A stretch of 64,000 nucleotides of DNA from Theristus sp. LFF4_11 (taxonomy: Eukaryota; Nematoda; Chromadorea; Monhysterida; Xyalidae), in the NCBI GenBank assembly GCA_030248135.1, contig JASANC010001303.1:1-64000 (forward strand), written 5' to 3'. Both the position numbers and the translations under genes were made by a program. Each line of letters starts with the position of its first letter. Within the stretch, counting starts at the first letter, position 1. This document shows, in pieces, positions 33,401 to 48,400 of the stretch. The notes beneath the pieces are model-generated. The model did no database searches and was not told the DNA's origin. It was given only the letters and a program-made list of their open reading frames with translations.

Positions 33401-36400
33401 CTGCTTAGCCGACTGCATGACATCCTTCAGCTGCTCCTCCATCTCTTCGCGTCGCACCGCCAAATGCGCACTGGTGTCAGGATAAGACGATTCGAGACGG
33501 GCAGCTTCTTTGCAAAGCGCATGAACATGCTTTTCAACTGCTGTCAAGCTTCTCGTGAACTCATCTTGTTTTTGCAGTAGCGTCTGAAAATGTCATTGTT
33601 CCCGTACTCAGTCCACATTGAGATAAGCTAAAACAGATTCAAAAATTAAATAAATTAAAAATTAAATGTTTTAGAGTGAAGTAAACATTTACATTGTAAT
33701 TATCTTTTCGCAAAACGTTTTAGTGTATGTAGCGCTTGGCAGCGCAAATAATTCAGCTTTTGACGAACAAAAAGAAACAGTGTTATTTTTACAGCAACCT
33801 GCATTTCAACAGATAAACAAGATTACCTCAAGTGTAGGCAAATCTGCCTGTGACAGGTCCTCTTGTTCAGCGATCACTTGTTGCGCTTCTTTTTCTTGCA
33901 GCCAATGAAGTGACTCATCTGCTTCGTTGTCAAATGCATGAACCTGTAAAATTCAACGATTACGTGTTTCAAAAGTCCACTTTGAAAGGCACAACAAAAA
34001 CCTCTATTTCAACAAACACCTGTTTAGCGCCATGCAAAGCTGCTTTTCGTTCGTTCGCAGCGTCATTCACGTGTGCCCAAAGATTCTCCAAATCGGCGGC
34101 TTTCGCTTTAATACTGGCTGAATACGGATGGTTGGCACGCAGCATTTCAGTTGATGCTTGGTGCACAGAAGCGACGCGTTCGCCTGAGATTTTTAATTCT
34201 GTGGTTAGAGACCATGACATTTTCGGGCAAACAATTGTAGAGCAAGCAAACATGCTTACCAGCAGATGCGAGCTCTCTGAGACATTGCTCAAACTCGTCG
34301 ATCAACTGTTGACATTCATCAAGATCACGTCCGTAATCGTCACTACTTGCTGCCGTTTCTTTTTGCTACAAGTGAATGTGAATTCAGAGATTTTTAGGGA
34401 ATGGAATTAAAAAAAGTGGAAACTTCAGTGCACTAGTTTTACAACAAACCTTCAACCACAGGGTCAGGTCGTCCACCTGTCGTACGAATGCATAATATTT
34501 AGCCGCATCGTTTAGCTGCTTTCGTCTCCGCTGGCACAAGTCAGCCAATTCAGCGTATGCAGCATCCAAGATTGATTGTCGGCTGTTCAAATTTGGAGAG
34601 TCAAAATGATCTTCAGCAACCATCGCGACGTTCGTTTCTCGTAGTTTTGCCATTTGTTTGCCATAAAGTTTTACATCTTGCTCCAGTGCGTCTAATTTCC
34701 GTACAAGACTCTGCGCCGTTGCCTCGTCTTTGCCTGTGTTTTAAACTTTCAAATCGGTAACGGTAAAACTTTAATATCTCGTATAGCTCAAGATAATTCA
34801 AAGCAACAACCGCGCCACAGTAAAACTGAACAACGGTTAATCTCAATTAAAAACATACCTGTTTCACTTGCCATATTGACGAGTGGCAGACGCTGTCTTA
34901 TCCACTGCTCAGCTTGTACAGCTTCGTCGTAATACTGTTGGCTTTTGACTGAAGCATTCAGCTTTTGAGTTCGTGTGTCCACAGCACGTTTCAGCCGTGC
35001 CAGCTCTTGTGTTAGTTCTCCCACGGTAGCTTTTATATCGGATGATGCAAAATGATTTGCTTGACACATTTTTTCGGCTGTCGTGTTAATTTGATCGAAG
35101 TCAGTATTGTGCGTTTGAATTTCTTGCTCCACCGCTTCGTGCTGCTTTAGTAGTGCTTGTGCTGCCTAAAACATTTACTTGTTTTTAAAACAGGTAAAGC
35201 AAAACAGAAACAGAAATCAAAAGTGATGTGAAATTTAGCACAAACTTGTAAATTTGATCCATAATTCACAGATGAAGCCAGAGGCGTTTGCTCTCGCATC
35301 CATGCTCGCTGTTCGTCAACATACCGTAACCATTGGAATAGTTGCTGCGAGTCGCGCAGATTCTCGCCCCGAATTTCGCATGGCTCACTTAACGAATTGT
35401 AACGTTCACCTAAAATGTAGTTAAACTAAATTAAATTAAATAATGAAAAAAGTCATAAAATCAACAGTAGGCAAGCTTTTGGCAGCCATTTGCGCAAAAT
35501 TTAAAAAAGCGCTATTAAAACAGCCTAAGGGGACCCGAATCTATTTAGGGAACTCTGATTATTTTACCAATTTACCAATCGTCAGACGCAAATTTTGCTT
35601 TTTTCAATCTGCCACTTTTTGTCATAGTTTTCACGTTTTCCATAACGAACTTGGTTATTTCAATTGCAAATTCATTATTTTCAGATCTCATAATTTTAGT
35701 TGAAAGCACACGAATTTACAAAAAAGCAAAACTTGCAAACGTGTCGTTTTTTTGTTGCTATGTGTAACTGCTGTTAATGGCAGCCATTTAAAATAATAGA
35801 GACACGCTTTTGAACTACCGTATGTTTTTCCATGCCATATTTTTTCTTCACTTGAAAACATACCGAGAACTTTTGACCGCTGCGCTAGCTCGTCAGCCAT
35901 AAAATGTCCATTTTGTTGATACTTCTGCACAACTTCTTTTGCGCTATCAAATTGTTCTTTGCGTGCAGCGATTTCTTGCGATAATGCACTGTGCTCGTTA
36001 ATTAATGCATTGGCAGATGTCAGATCTTTTCCATGATCTTCTGATTGCAGTTTGGCTTCAACCGAATCAAGCCATTTTTCAAAGTCGTCAAGTTTTCGAT
36101 TGAATTGATGAGCGTTGTACGCTTCGCGTAATCGTTCAGATTTCAACTTCGATTTATGCAACAGCTCTGCCCATCCATTGTGGACTTCTTTTAATTGACG
36201 TTGGATTTGATCACTTGCAAAGTGCTTTTGCTTTATAAGTGTTTCACCATCGGCAATAATTGAGTCAACCCGTGCCTGTAAGCAATGTTAAAGGTGGCAA
36301 ATAAAAAAAGAAATGAGTCAGTTGTGCATCAATGTTTACCTGATTAGCACTGAGCTCAGCATCAAACGCCTGATGGCGTTGTAGCTTTGATTGTAGATTT

Positions 36401-39400
36401 GTCGGGTCAAGATAGCTTTCGTCATAGGCCATTTGCAATTTTGCGTTCAACCACGTCATGAGATCGTGACAGGACTTCAGGAACCTGTGCCACTCTCGTG
36501 AATCCTGTAAACATAAACAAAACTCAGCACTAGTTTTAACTAATGCATTATAAACCCAGTAAAAAACTTGCAAAAAGTGACCTTCAACTTTTTGTTCCGT
36601 TTTTCTGCAAGCTCCAGAAACTGTCCAAAACGATTGATCACGCGCTGTTCTTGCGTCTCAATTTCTTCTGCGCATTCTGGATTCTTTTCTTTTAAGACAG
36701 CCGCATCTTTCGACAGTTGAGTAACCATTTGCGATTGGGCCTGAAATTATGAGATGTTTGTTACACAACACAGAAACCTTATTGAAAGAAAGGATATGGG
36801 GTCTTATTACCTGAACCGCATTGACGAATGTTTCATGTTTTTTCATTAGACCATCGACAGCATCCAACGATTCACCCACGTCATCTATTGCCAAAGTGGC
36901 TTCTTTGCTCGCCAGCCATTGCTCTGTGTTTGCGACTTGATCGGCAAATAACTGCATATCGTAAAACTGCCACAATCGAGCGCTTTCACGATCCCAAGCT
37001 TGCCGTATCTAAAAAGTCACGGAAATTCTAAAAAGTGCACAAACTGGGTTGTTTTAAACTTATTTCTATTGAACCTATGTATTTCTATCTAAAGATTGTC
37101 AAGTTACCTCTTGCTCCAGCGTCGCTAGACGTTTTTGGCCTCGTTGTATCTCTCCCTTCTTTTCCGGTTGTTCAGCGATTAGCTTTTTGCCTTCTTCGCG
37201 CACACTGGCCAGCTCCACTTCATGATTCTGAACGGTTTCAAATTTTGTTTATGCTTATTCATGCATCGCATTCAGTTCCACAAATGAGAAACATTTTTAG
37301 GTAGGATACCTACTGGGGAGTCCCGGGTTTAGGGGTGCGTGTCACGAACCCCCCTCCCCACTACCCGCCCAACCCTCCACAATGCACACGTTCCTGCTAG
37401 GGGGTACACCCTCTACTCTCTCTCTCATCTTCGGTACTAATCGCATTCAACCATTGAACCAGGGATGAAAAGCTCTATAAGTTAAATGAACTGCTTTACA
37501 CTTCAAAAACAAAGAAAAATAAAAAAATACAATATACCTGAATTTCTGCTAGTTTGTCCTTGTGTGCATCGACCAGCGCTTGTGCCTCAGGAACTGAACT
37601 CGGGTTAACCGAAGTCCCCATTCTCGATGTCATATTTTGTGCCCACAGCTCACATTTTTTGACAGCGTCAAAATACTTGTGCGCTGCATATGCGGATAAC
37701 AATGTTTGACCGCGCGTATGAGCTAGTTGAGTCAGTCGGTCCCAGCTGTCTTCTAGTTTTTTTAGGGATTCAATAATGGTGTTTTGTAATGGTGGATCCT
37801 TTGCAAGTAGTTCTTGTGCAACAGCATCGTGGTGTTTCAATTTCTCATGGATGGCGGTCATGTCCCGTTTGATTGCTTCCTGTTTGCGAATTAGCGCTTC
37901 GACGCTGAACAAATCTTTCCCATTGTCATCGCTCGAAAGCAGCGTAGCCTTTTCACCAATTCGTTGATAAGTATCATCGACATCACGATTGAAGGAATGA
38001 ACTTCCATGGCCCGCGCGAGTCGTTGACGGTAAGTGTTCAATGAGGTACGAGTGTTTTTCCAGCTGAAAGTGTTTTGAATCAAAGCCTATTTGCACTCCT
38101 TAACTTTTTACGGTCACTGGAAAACTGGAAAACCCTCGACCAAAGCTACGCATCATGCAATATTGATATAAGGAACTTAAAAATAAAGGTTCCAAAGTTC
38201 CCGGATGAACGAATTGCTTTTACCAAAACTATCATTGCTGTATTAGCTGTTTACAATGACAGCAATATCTGAAATATAACATTTTCAGAAACATAGCAAA
38301 TACTAACGAGCGAACTTCATTTATGTACGAGTGTTACTGCCCAAACTAACCTTTCGTTTACGTTGTCGAGTTGCTGTTGGACGTTATTTGATTCATTGCT
38401 TCGGCCTTGATGAATCAGGCGTCCGCCAACTTCATTGATTTTCTCAATCACCTGATCGTCAACACCAGATTCCTGAAATGACAACACTTTTGATGGACAA
38501 AACCTAACGCGTCGCGCTTGGTTAAAACAACACGGCTGTGAAAGAAACTTGCAAAAGTCCTGGCTGAACTCAACTACACTCACCGTCTCCGCATCGTCCA
38601 ATTTGCGTATTATTTGTTCGCAGTGCTCCGCGTCAGTTCCCATGTCAGCCGATTGCACCATTAACTCTTTTTCTCGAATCCACTTTAGCACCCGCTCAAC
38701 CATTAGTTCAAATTCAACCAAATCTCGTGCCTCGGCCAAGGCCGACGAATGGTCGTCTGAATCTCGTACCAGCTGCTGCCATTTATTTAGCAGCGCTTGT
38801 CGGCGGATAGTAATCTCGCCCGCTGACTCCGACGGAAGCGTTTGGCTCAACGTGACTGACTAAAATTTGGGAGACTCTCTAAAGTGTCTAGAGCGTATGT
38901 TAAAAAAATAAAAAACCAGCCAGTTTTTTAATCCTGTACCTGCATTTGAATCTTCTCAATTCGAGGCTTATTAGCTGCCAGCTCAGCTTCAAACGCTTGG
39001 TGCTTCTGTAAACGTCGCACTTTGTCTTGTAACGACTGCAATTGACTACGTTGCTCAGTTTCAGATGCCAATTTACGCGAACGATCATCGACCCATGACA
39101 TCATCTGCAAAAAACCGTAATATGGATTACTAAAGATATGAACGACATCTTCAAATCAGTAAAAGTAATCTGCTGTTGGGTGAGAACATACGTCTGTGCA
39201 GTCACTTTCAAATGTCGATGTCGCCAAATCTTTTTCAAGCTCCCGTTTCCTGGTGTCACATGCCTTCAGTAACTGTTCGTATTTGGATTTAACTTCTTTC
39301 AACAACTGATTAATATTCTGTGCTTCCATATGTCGAGCGTCCGTTAGCTGTTTTGCTTTATCGGTCAAAATTGTCACACGCTCTTGTAGTGGATCCAAGA

Positions 39401-42400
39401 GTTTTACAAACGTGTCGTGTTTTCGTCGGTTTGCTTGCACTTGTTCCACCGTGCCGCCGCTTTCGTTTGCGGCAAGTGTTGCCTAAAAACAAAAGGTAAA
39501 AAACTTGCCGCAAACGAAAGGTTGAAACTGTATGTTTTTATCTGATTGAAGTCAATTCTAAAAACTGAAGTTTCTGAAAAACTGAAACAATTTTTGAAAC
39601 ACTTTAGGAGACAATTTGTAACTGTTTTGAACGCACTTCGTGGGCACTAATGCTAGCGAGAATTTGTTTTGAGTCGCGCTGAAACGCATGCCATTGCACA
39701 AGCTGTCGCAGGTATTGATCACGTAGCGTCCATTCTGTCATAGCCAGTGATCGAGACTCTTTCACCTGATAAGCAGATTCATATGAGCAGGAAACTTTTT
39801 GCTTTCAAAGCTATTTTTTTGCAGAAGTTATTGCAACTCACTTGTTTTTGTTTTTCGACAATTTCATTTTTCGCATAGTGATTGGTTTCCACCATTGCAT
39901 CAGCTGCCTCGTAGGTTGCTGCGAAATCACTATCCCTTGCCAACAATTCTGATTTTAGTCGTGCATGTTCGTCGTGCAAAAGGTCCGCAGCTTGCAAGTC
40001 GCGCACCTGATGCTCGGTCTGCATGGTTGCAACGCACTCATTGCACCAAGCAATCAGATCACGAGCCTGCAAGTTACATGTATTTAGCGACACATAGCTA
40101 ACTCCACGCTATAAATACAAATATATTTATCAGTAGCACAAGCAACATAATGCAAACAGCTAGTATATTGTTTATAGCACTGTTTAAATCTGTTTTCGTT
40201 GTGTGATTTAAAACGTTAAACAAAAGCGGCTAGAAAAACAACTTTTTTTGTCAGATTGTCATCAGAAACACAATGATTATATTTTTTGTTTTTGTTGTGT
40301 TCTTTTAGTCAAAATTATAAAAATTAAAATTTACTCACTGTTGCCATGAAACGATGTAACTCGTATGCAGATTCAAGCATTTTGCGTCTTTTTTCTGTTT
40401 TGTCTTGTAATTCTCGACACGCAGACACCAGGGCCTGTTGCTGTTTTTCAATATTCTCGGCATTACCACCAGGATAAGCATTTTGCAGTCGGGCTGATTC
40501 TTCAAGTAACACTTGCAGCTGACTTTCTATTGCTGCAAGCTCATTTTCAAAAGCTTCATGTTTTCGCAGTAAAGTTTGGACGCTGTTGTTATCTCGACCT
40601 AAATCGTCCGGAATAGCAGCAATTTTTTCCTGCAATATTGACATTATTGGTACCAAACACAATCCAATATTAAACACAAAAGATTCGGACATGAAAACAA
40701 AAAATCAGGTGAATTTAACGTTCAACCTGACCTGTATTCTTGATAAGGTTTCGGATGCATCGCGGTTGAAGCGATGAATTTCTTCAGCTGCTTCAAGTTT
40801 CTGCTCTCGACTTTCGATGTAATCAAGAAGCAATCTCCATGCAGCACTGAAATATACGAACAAGTCGTCACGTGAAAAAAATCACTTTGTGTTATTGACT
40901 AATTGACTATTCTCACGTTTGAAAACAACTTCTGAAAAAACTTACCGAAGCTGTTCTTGTCGCTGTAGTATGTCCCGCGTGAACGGAGGATCACGTTCCA
41001 GTAATGTCTTGACAGCTTGCTCGCACGACACAAAACGCTCCGAGCCAGATTTCACTTGTTGTTTAAAATCCTCGAACTTTTTCATCAGTTCCTGAAACGT
41101 TTAATACTTTGTCACCATCACCACTTCAAAAATTGACTTTGGCAGAAGTTGTTCTTATTTTTTGAATGAAATTCTGACCATAAGATGTTCGTAATCGTGT
41201 CCATAATCTTCAGACATTGCCGTCTGCAGCTGCTCATTAATCCATTCTTCCAAATCTTGTGATTCACGTAGATACTCAAACAGGCAAACCGCGTCGTCAA
41301 GGTGTTTTCGTCTTTGATCCGCCTTAATCTCAACATCAGCCATTTGACCTTCTAGGTTTGTTTGACGAGCCAGAAAACGTTCGGAATCCGGGTGAGGTTC
41401 AGCAGCCAGTTCATCACAAGCTGTACGCTGGTTGGCCAACCATTTTCTGCAAAGTTGTGCGATGTCTCTAGTAAGCTCGGTTCTTTAACTGTAAATTAAT
41501 CATACTGATTTGCTAAAAAGAAACAAACTTGTATCCACCCATGTCGGCTTGAATTGCTTTATGCTTTTGAAGTAATTTCATTGCTGCTGCTTCATCTTGT
41601 CCGTAATCGTCAGAAGACAATAAATTCCGTTTTTCAGTTATCCATCCTTCAATCTCAGATGCATCGAACAAAAATTGCTGACCACGAAGTGCCAAGTCAA
41701 GCATTTCAGTCCTCCGTTTCACCGCTGACTCAAGGGCTAACCATGCCTGATTCAACTCAGCGGATTTTGTCTTGATTTTTTCTTGATGCACTTTATGGGT
41801 GTTTTCCAGTGCTTTGCCTTTTTTCAGTTGCGTTATTATTTGCTGGTGATGACCGGTTATTTCGCTACTGAGCTTCTGAAAAATAATTAGAATTACTAAC
41901 CGATAAGATTACACTATAGAAAAAATCAATTCAGAAATCGCACAGAATTTGAAGTCAAAAGCAAAAGTGAAACATAATAGATAACGCTGATTGACCTCGT
42001 GCTTTTTGTTAGCATTGAGTGCTTCAGTCAATGTCTGAGGCAAATGAGCATTCTCTGCTGCTGGTCGTTTTTCCCCAATCCACTGGAGTTCACAATCCAC
42101 ATCAAACACAAATTGATGCATATCGCAAGAACGTTCCAAGTTCTGGCGACGGACTGCTGCCGGTTTCTTGAGACTCTCATAACTAAAAAATGCAAAAAAT
42201 TATTTCACAAATAATAACATATCAGGAATAGAGGCTGTTGAAGAATTTAAAATATTGTAAATAATTCACCGTTCTCGGAAGGACTCGATATTTTTGCGGA
42301 TGTTCTGAGCGTCGAAGTGGCCTTTTTTAGCAATAGTTTCTGCCCGAGAAACAATTTCTTCAATTCGTTTGTGGTATAAGGTCATCTCTTGTTCTAACAG

Positions 42401-45400
42401 AGTATGCTTAGTGATAAGTTGTTTCACACTGCTGTAAAAGAAAGACAAAAATGGTTAAAATCCTTTTGGCCTGGCACAAACATTGATAAACAACAACAAC
42501 TTTGACAAAAACGAATAAAAAACTAGCCGCAAGTCCGAGCCAAGATCGGTCGATTGTAATGCGCGTTCCATTTCGTCTAATTTTTTATGAGCATCATCCA
42601 AGGTTTTATCAAGAGATTTTTGATCGCATGCTTGTCGCAGTTTGTTGCCACGTTGCTGGGCACTGGCAGTCAATGCTGCCCAAGCATGATTCAATTGGTC
42701 AAGACAAGCTGCCACATCGTCCTTTGCGTAATGATTATGCTCAATAAGAGCATTGCCTTCCTGAAATTTTACGATTTATTTTTCAAACAAAACAGTAAAA
42801 TAAATAAGATAAAAGCCTAAATCCTTCCTGTAACCTACAGAGTTTAAAGTGTCCAGTCGGTCTGAATTCGCTTTCAGTTCCATTTCGAACGCCTCGTGTT
42901 TTTGTAGTTTGCGTTCAAGATTTGTACCCTCCGGCCAAGTTTGTTCGTCGGCAATTTTTTGCTTCTGCTCCATCCACTCAGTCATCTACAAAATGCAATG
43001 TTAAAACGTAACAATTGTAATTGTCATCGTAAAGCAAATAAAATACAAGATTAAAAACGAAGCTGAATTAACCTCATCAGCATCTCGTTTGAAACTTTGC
43101 CAATCGTGGGCGTCGTGCAACTCTGCCTTCCGCCGTTTCGCTTTTTCTTTTACAGTTGCACGCCCTCCAAGAACATGCTTTCGGCGCTTGTCAATACTAG
43201 CAGCCTGTAGAGGTTTTGTTTGTTCAGTTTTTTTGTTAACTTATTTTTATTTGTAGTTAAATGTAAATTTCTATCCTGCTTGCTATTTCATTGGTTACCT
43301 GAGAATGGTTTCCTTTTATTAGCTCTTCTGCGCGTGACGCGAACGCTTCAATTCGATCATCTTGTGCTGACATTTTTGACTCAAAATCAGCGTGCCGTTT
43401 TTGCAGGTTTTCGACTTCATCAACGTTGTTCTGACAAAATTTAAAACCGTTGAATTTCTCACACTTAAAAAATTATGAATGACGTACTATCGCGACCCGT
43501 AAAATTGCGACCCGAAGAATTGTGATCGGCCAATTGCGGCCTGAAGAATATTGTAGGTCTCTAAACCTAGCCTTTTAGATAGAAGCGCGTCCGAAAACCA
43601 GTTTTCTTGCCGTGATTTTTTTGCATTATGGTAGGTAATTATTGGCTTCATCACAGATCACGAAAAACCACTACAGGTGGTTTGCTATTATTCATGTTGG
43701 GGAAAATTTGCCAGGCCGGAATTTGTTGGGCCTGAATCGAACTGGCTTCAGGGAGCGGGCAGCAACTCTTTAAGCCGCAATTAGAGGGCCGGCATTGACC
43801 ACACGCCAATTTTAACTTGTACTCACCCCCAGATCGGTTAGCTCAATAAAAGCTTCGTGGCCTTTGTTTGCAGCTTCGATGTAGTCAGCTTCGTGATTGA
43901 ACAACTGCACTTGCAGTTGTTCTTTTAGCATTTCTTCCTTGACTGTCCAAGCGTCCAACAAGTCTTTCTCGTCTTGAGCAAGTGCGACTAGTGTTTCCTG
44001 AAAACTCAGTTGGTAATACTATGGTGGAGTTGAGCCAACACGAGCATAAATTATTGCTGGCACTGATCGTTCTTCCTTGACTGGAAAAAGATTAAAGCTC
44101 GTTCATATTGAGCTATGAGCATACGGCACGGCACGTCCCTTAACGTCAGGCATCGGTTAGCATACTACTATCTTTGCAAACGCGCCTCTGACGTACGTCG
44201 ACATTCGTCTGTACAAGTCAATATTAACTGGCCTTTACCTGAACATTTGTTGCAGTAGGAGCCTTTTTTAGCAGCCGTGTCCCAAGCTCGTTGACATAAG
44301 CAAAATCATCCCTTTTTGCATTCATCTCTACTCGCAATTCATCGTGCTTCTGCAACGCAGCTTCCGCAGTTAAGACGTCAACGGCTGGTTCGAACTCAGC
44401 TAGCTGCATCCGTGTACGTTCAATCCAAGATTTCAAGTCAGATACTGCTGCCTAAATAGGAATTTACACTTGGAATGCAGAAATATAAAAGTTTGATCGT
44501 GAAACAATGAAAATATAAAGTTTATTATATACTATAGTTTAGATAATGATTTTTAACCTGGATTATAATGGTGTACGAGGTTTACCTGAAACATTTGCTG
44601 GCCTTGTGACTCTTCCAATAGCAACCGCCGCTCAACGGCTTGCCGATTAAGCTCTTGCCACATTTTTTCGAGCTCTTCTAATTTTTTTTCAATTGCCATT
44701 GCCTGAGCCGGATTACTTTTCTTCACTTGCTCTGCAAGAGCTCTGAGTTGCGCCATTTGCGCTTCAACTGGTTTCAGTTCACGTTCCAGATTTTGGTGGC
44801 GGCGTTGTTGGGCCTAAATTGAAGTTATCTGATAATTCGGCATTAATAAATGTATTATTTAGGCAGCAAAAACTGCCACGTACTTGCAAACTTTTCAAAT
44901 CTTTTGCGTCACAAGGCACATTCAGGAGATCAAATTTTTCGCCCATCCACGCGCGAGTCTCGTCGCACATCCGATTAAATGCTGCAACACTCTCGACAGT
45001 TCCAAGAATACCAGCTTTATTCTCTCGCTTTCGGTTTAGCGATTTCCACCTGTTGTTAAAACATGATCACAATGTGGATTAACCTTTTTATAATCTCATT
45101 ATGAGCCAGTCATTTAAAATTAAAACTATTGAAGTAACTTACAATTCATTTATTTCTTGCTGACGATGTTTGATTTGACGTTTTTGACTATGATTTGATG
45201 CAATCAATTCTTCCGCCATTAGATTGATGTTTTTCAGACGAGTTCCTCCACTTGCTTGCATATCACGAAGAAGGTTCTAGAAACAAATTAAAAACAATCA
45301 CGTCACTAACATTCTTTGTATTCACAAACAATCAGACATCATGAACAAGCTCACATCAAATTTTTTACGGCTGGATTCAACGTGTTCCACACTGGGCTCC

Positions 45401-48400
45401 TCGGCCAACAAAGAGTCTGTTTGTTTTGCCCAAGCCTCAAACTCGTCACATTCACGATAGAACGCATACAGTTTCACTGCATCTTCCAGGAATCGCCGGC
45501 GAGTCTGAGTTTCAAAATAACTCTTTAATATCTTTCTCTGACAGTTTTATTCAAAATCTTGAAAACTTCTCACCTCTGAAGCTTTCACAAGACCGCTGTA
45601 CGCATTTGTCAGATTTTCTTGTCTTTCGACCACGCTATTTGTTTGTGATCCATCAGGTACGTCTGGATGTTTTTTCGATGGTGGTTCTCTTTTGCTGAGC
45701 TTGTTCGGTTTGACCGCTTGTTCAGAGATTGTTTTTGATGAGACTTCGCGAACGTAGTTAGCAGGTACGAATCCTTCATCGCCTTGGTCAGTGATAACAC
45801 GCCACCAGTCTTGGTTTGTCTTTTGCACTAAGGTCAAAATCTGAAATATAAACCAGTTTATTTTGTTGTTTTACCTCAAATTATCAATTGTATGAGACTG
45901 ACCTGTCCTTTTTTGACATCCATTCCGTGACCTTCAAATGAATACAACATCTTCACTTGCGGTACATGAGTTTCTTCGATAATAGTTTCGTTGTCAGCTG
46001 TATCATCTACAATTTGACTCGGCGAGCCACGCACCATCTCGGCTTTTGACAGCTCGGCAGCTAGTTCGTCTAGTCTCTCTATTTCATTACCATAAGCGTG
46101 CACCTGTGCAGGAATAAATTAACTTTGAAATACTGATTTATTTGACTTTTTGTAATGAAATGATACCTCTTCTTGTAGACGGTTGTGACGTGACAGCAAA
46201 GAACTAGATGATTGCCCATCACGGCCGTAGTCGTCTGAGCAAACGAGCGGCATTTTCTCCCGAATCCATGATTCCGCTTCGTTGGCATCCTACATTACAG
46301 ATACAAAACGACACGTTATTAGAACTATAGGTACAAAATAACACATGAATTTTGAAATGCTATTGTGACTTTTCATACGGCAAAATTAATGTGCTCTGTG
46401 TTCACTGCAAGAATAAAAACAAAAAGTTGAGAATCAAAATTGATATTACCGGTATTCTCGGACTCTCAGACTGTTTGTTAAAGTACAGTGTCGTTTCTGT
46501 TTGCCAATGAAAAAGCATGAACGACAACGAACTTGGAAATATTGGGACGCTTGTTGGGCCTCTTTAAGCCATTTTGCAACAAGCTGTGCAATTTGTCTCA
46601 GTTGATCCCATCGCTGCTGCAGACTAGCAATGCGCTCACGGAGCTCAGCTGATGTACCAGAAGGGACATGCGCTACCAAACGTTCACCATTCGACAGCAC
46701 CGTTTTTGTGTGATTCCAGTGTGTTTGCATCTCAGTTTCGAGCGACTGAAGCAACAAATTCAGTTGTTGAATCATAATTAAAAATATTGTTTTGTTAATT
46801 TTTTTTGGCCATATGCCCAACATTGGTTGGTCTGTGTTTTTTTCATTGTTTTGCACACTTGTTCTTTCCACCTGGTGCCTAATGTGCAAAATAAAAATGA
46901 ACAAACAGCAAAAAAAGAACAAGAAAGAATGCAAAAAATTGAAAACAGCCAAACCTTATAAAGCCTGTTTAGTTGATTGATTGCTGAAAGGTCACGATTA
47001 TTGAGCATATTGCTGCAGACTCTATATTTTTCCGCAATCCATGCTTCTTCTTCTTCGTGATCTTGCACAAACTGAAACAGCTCGCGGGCACGTTCTAAAG
47101 CTTCTCGACGCTGCTGACACAAATCCATCAATCTGTTAAGTATCACAGTTAAGTTAGCTTTATGATCAATAGTTGAATTGTAATGTAGTAGTGCAGAAAA
47201 AATGAAAAAAATGAAAAAAAAACGCAAACGCCTACCGATCGTAAGTCTGCTGTAACTCAGTGAATTTTCGTTGAAGGAGCTCATGCTGTTCACCTTTTGA
47301 GCGCACATAGGTTTGAGATGTCTCCTAAAAATTTTAGTTTTTAATGCTGTGAACTATGCATTAATATTTCAGAAAGCTGTATTGAACAGAAAGCACCTTG
47401 ATATTAGCAAGCCAGTCACCCTGTGCTACAAGCTGCGCTTCAATGATGCTGTGCTTCTGCAGCAAATCGTCAACGCCCATAACGTGCTTGCCATGATCGC
47501 GAGAGCGAACAGAAGGCTGAATAACAATAAAAGCTTTTGCTGTTCAAACATTGTACGCTTGTTGCAATAACTTTAGGAAACCCTATTTGTATTTTATTTT
47601 ACCTCGATGTGTTGAAATTCGGCCTGAAGCGCATCAATGTCCCGAAGCATGGTCATGAGGTCGTTGAGCGACATCAATGCTTTTCGGCGTTTTTCCAACA
47701 CAGTCAGTAAGGCAGTCCATTTGTCCAGTATGTCTCGTTCGCGGGCTTGGATTCTTTCAGCGCCGTGGTAACGCTCTTTTGTAAGTTCCGAACTCATTAT
47801 GGAGAGCGATTTGAAGCGATCTTCCTAAAGACAAAAAACCGCGTGCAAAGGAGGTTTTTCACTTGCTATGACTTGCAATGGGATTTTACCCTTGGTATAA
47901 TATCTGCTGAAATCGCTTCGTATTTCTTCACGCTGGCCTCAACCTGAGCGGCTGTCTTTCCGAAATCAGTATCCTCCAACACTTGTGTCATCTCACGCAG
48001 CCATGATTCGCGGAGCTTTGCTTTTCGCTCGAATTTTCGCGCAAGTTGTTCAAGACGTTCTTGTCTAGAAGTAACGCAAGTGAAATATAGTTAATTAAAA
48101 TTTAAAAATAAAAAAATCCTGAATTTAAAATAAGCATACTTCATCAGCTCTTCGTTCAGAACAACATGTCTTGCGTGTTCTGACTTTTGCAACTCTTCCC
48201 AAGCGGTTTCAATGTCATGAAGCAGCAAACCATTTGGCGGATTGTACTGTTTTGTCCCCAACGCTTTGTATTTCGTTTGAATTGTAAAAAACAGCGCTTC
48301 AAGTTCACCCTTTTCTTTGTACCTATAAAGTATGTACATTGTTAATGCTTGTAATACACATGCTACATGTAAGTTATTTACCCCTGTATCCAACTTAAAA

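Noticed and set aside
38075..38272. Plus-strand 65-codon frame in a spectrin intron
   Set aside because: No motif, no splice support, and length within chance expectation.
46446..47308. Minus-strand frames starting in spectrin introns (46446-46952, 46778-47308)
   Set aside because: They contain true spectrin-repeat exon sequence joined to hydrophobic intron translation. They are not separate membrane proteins.
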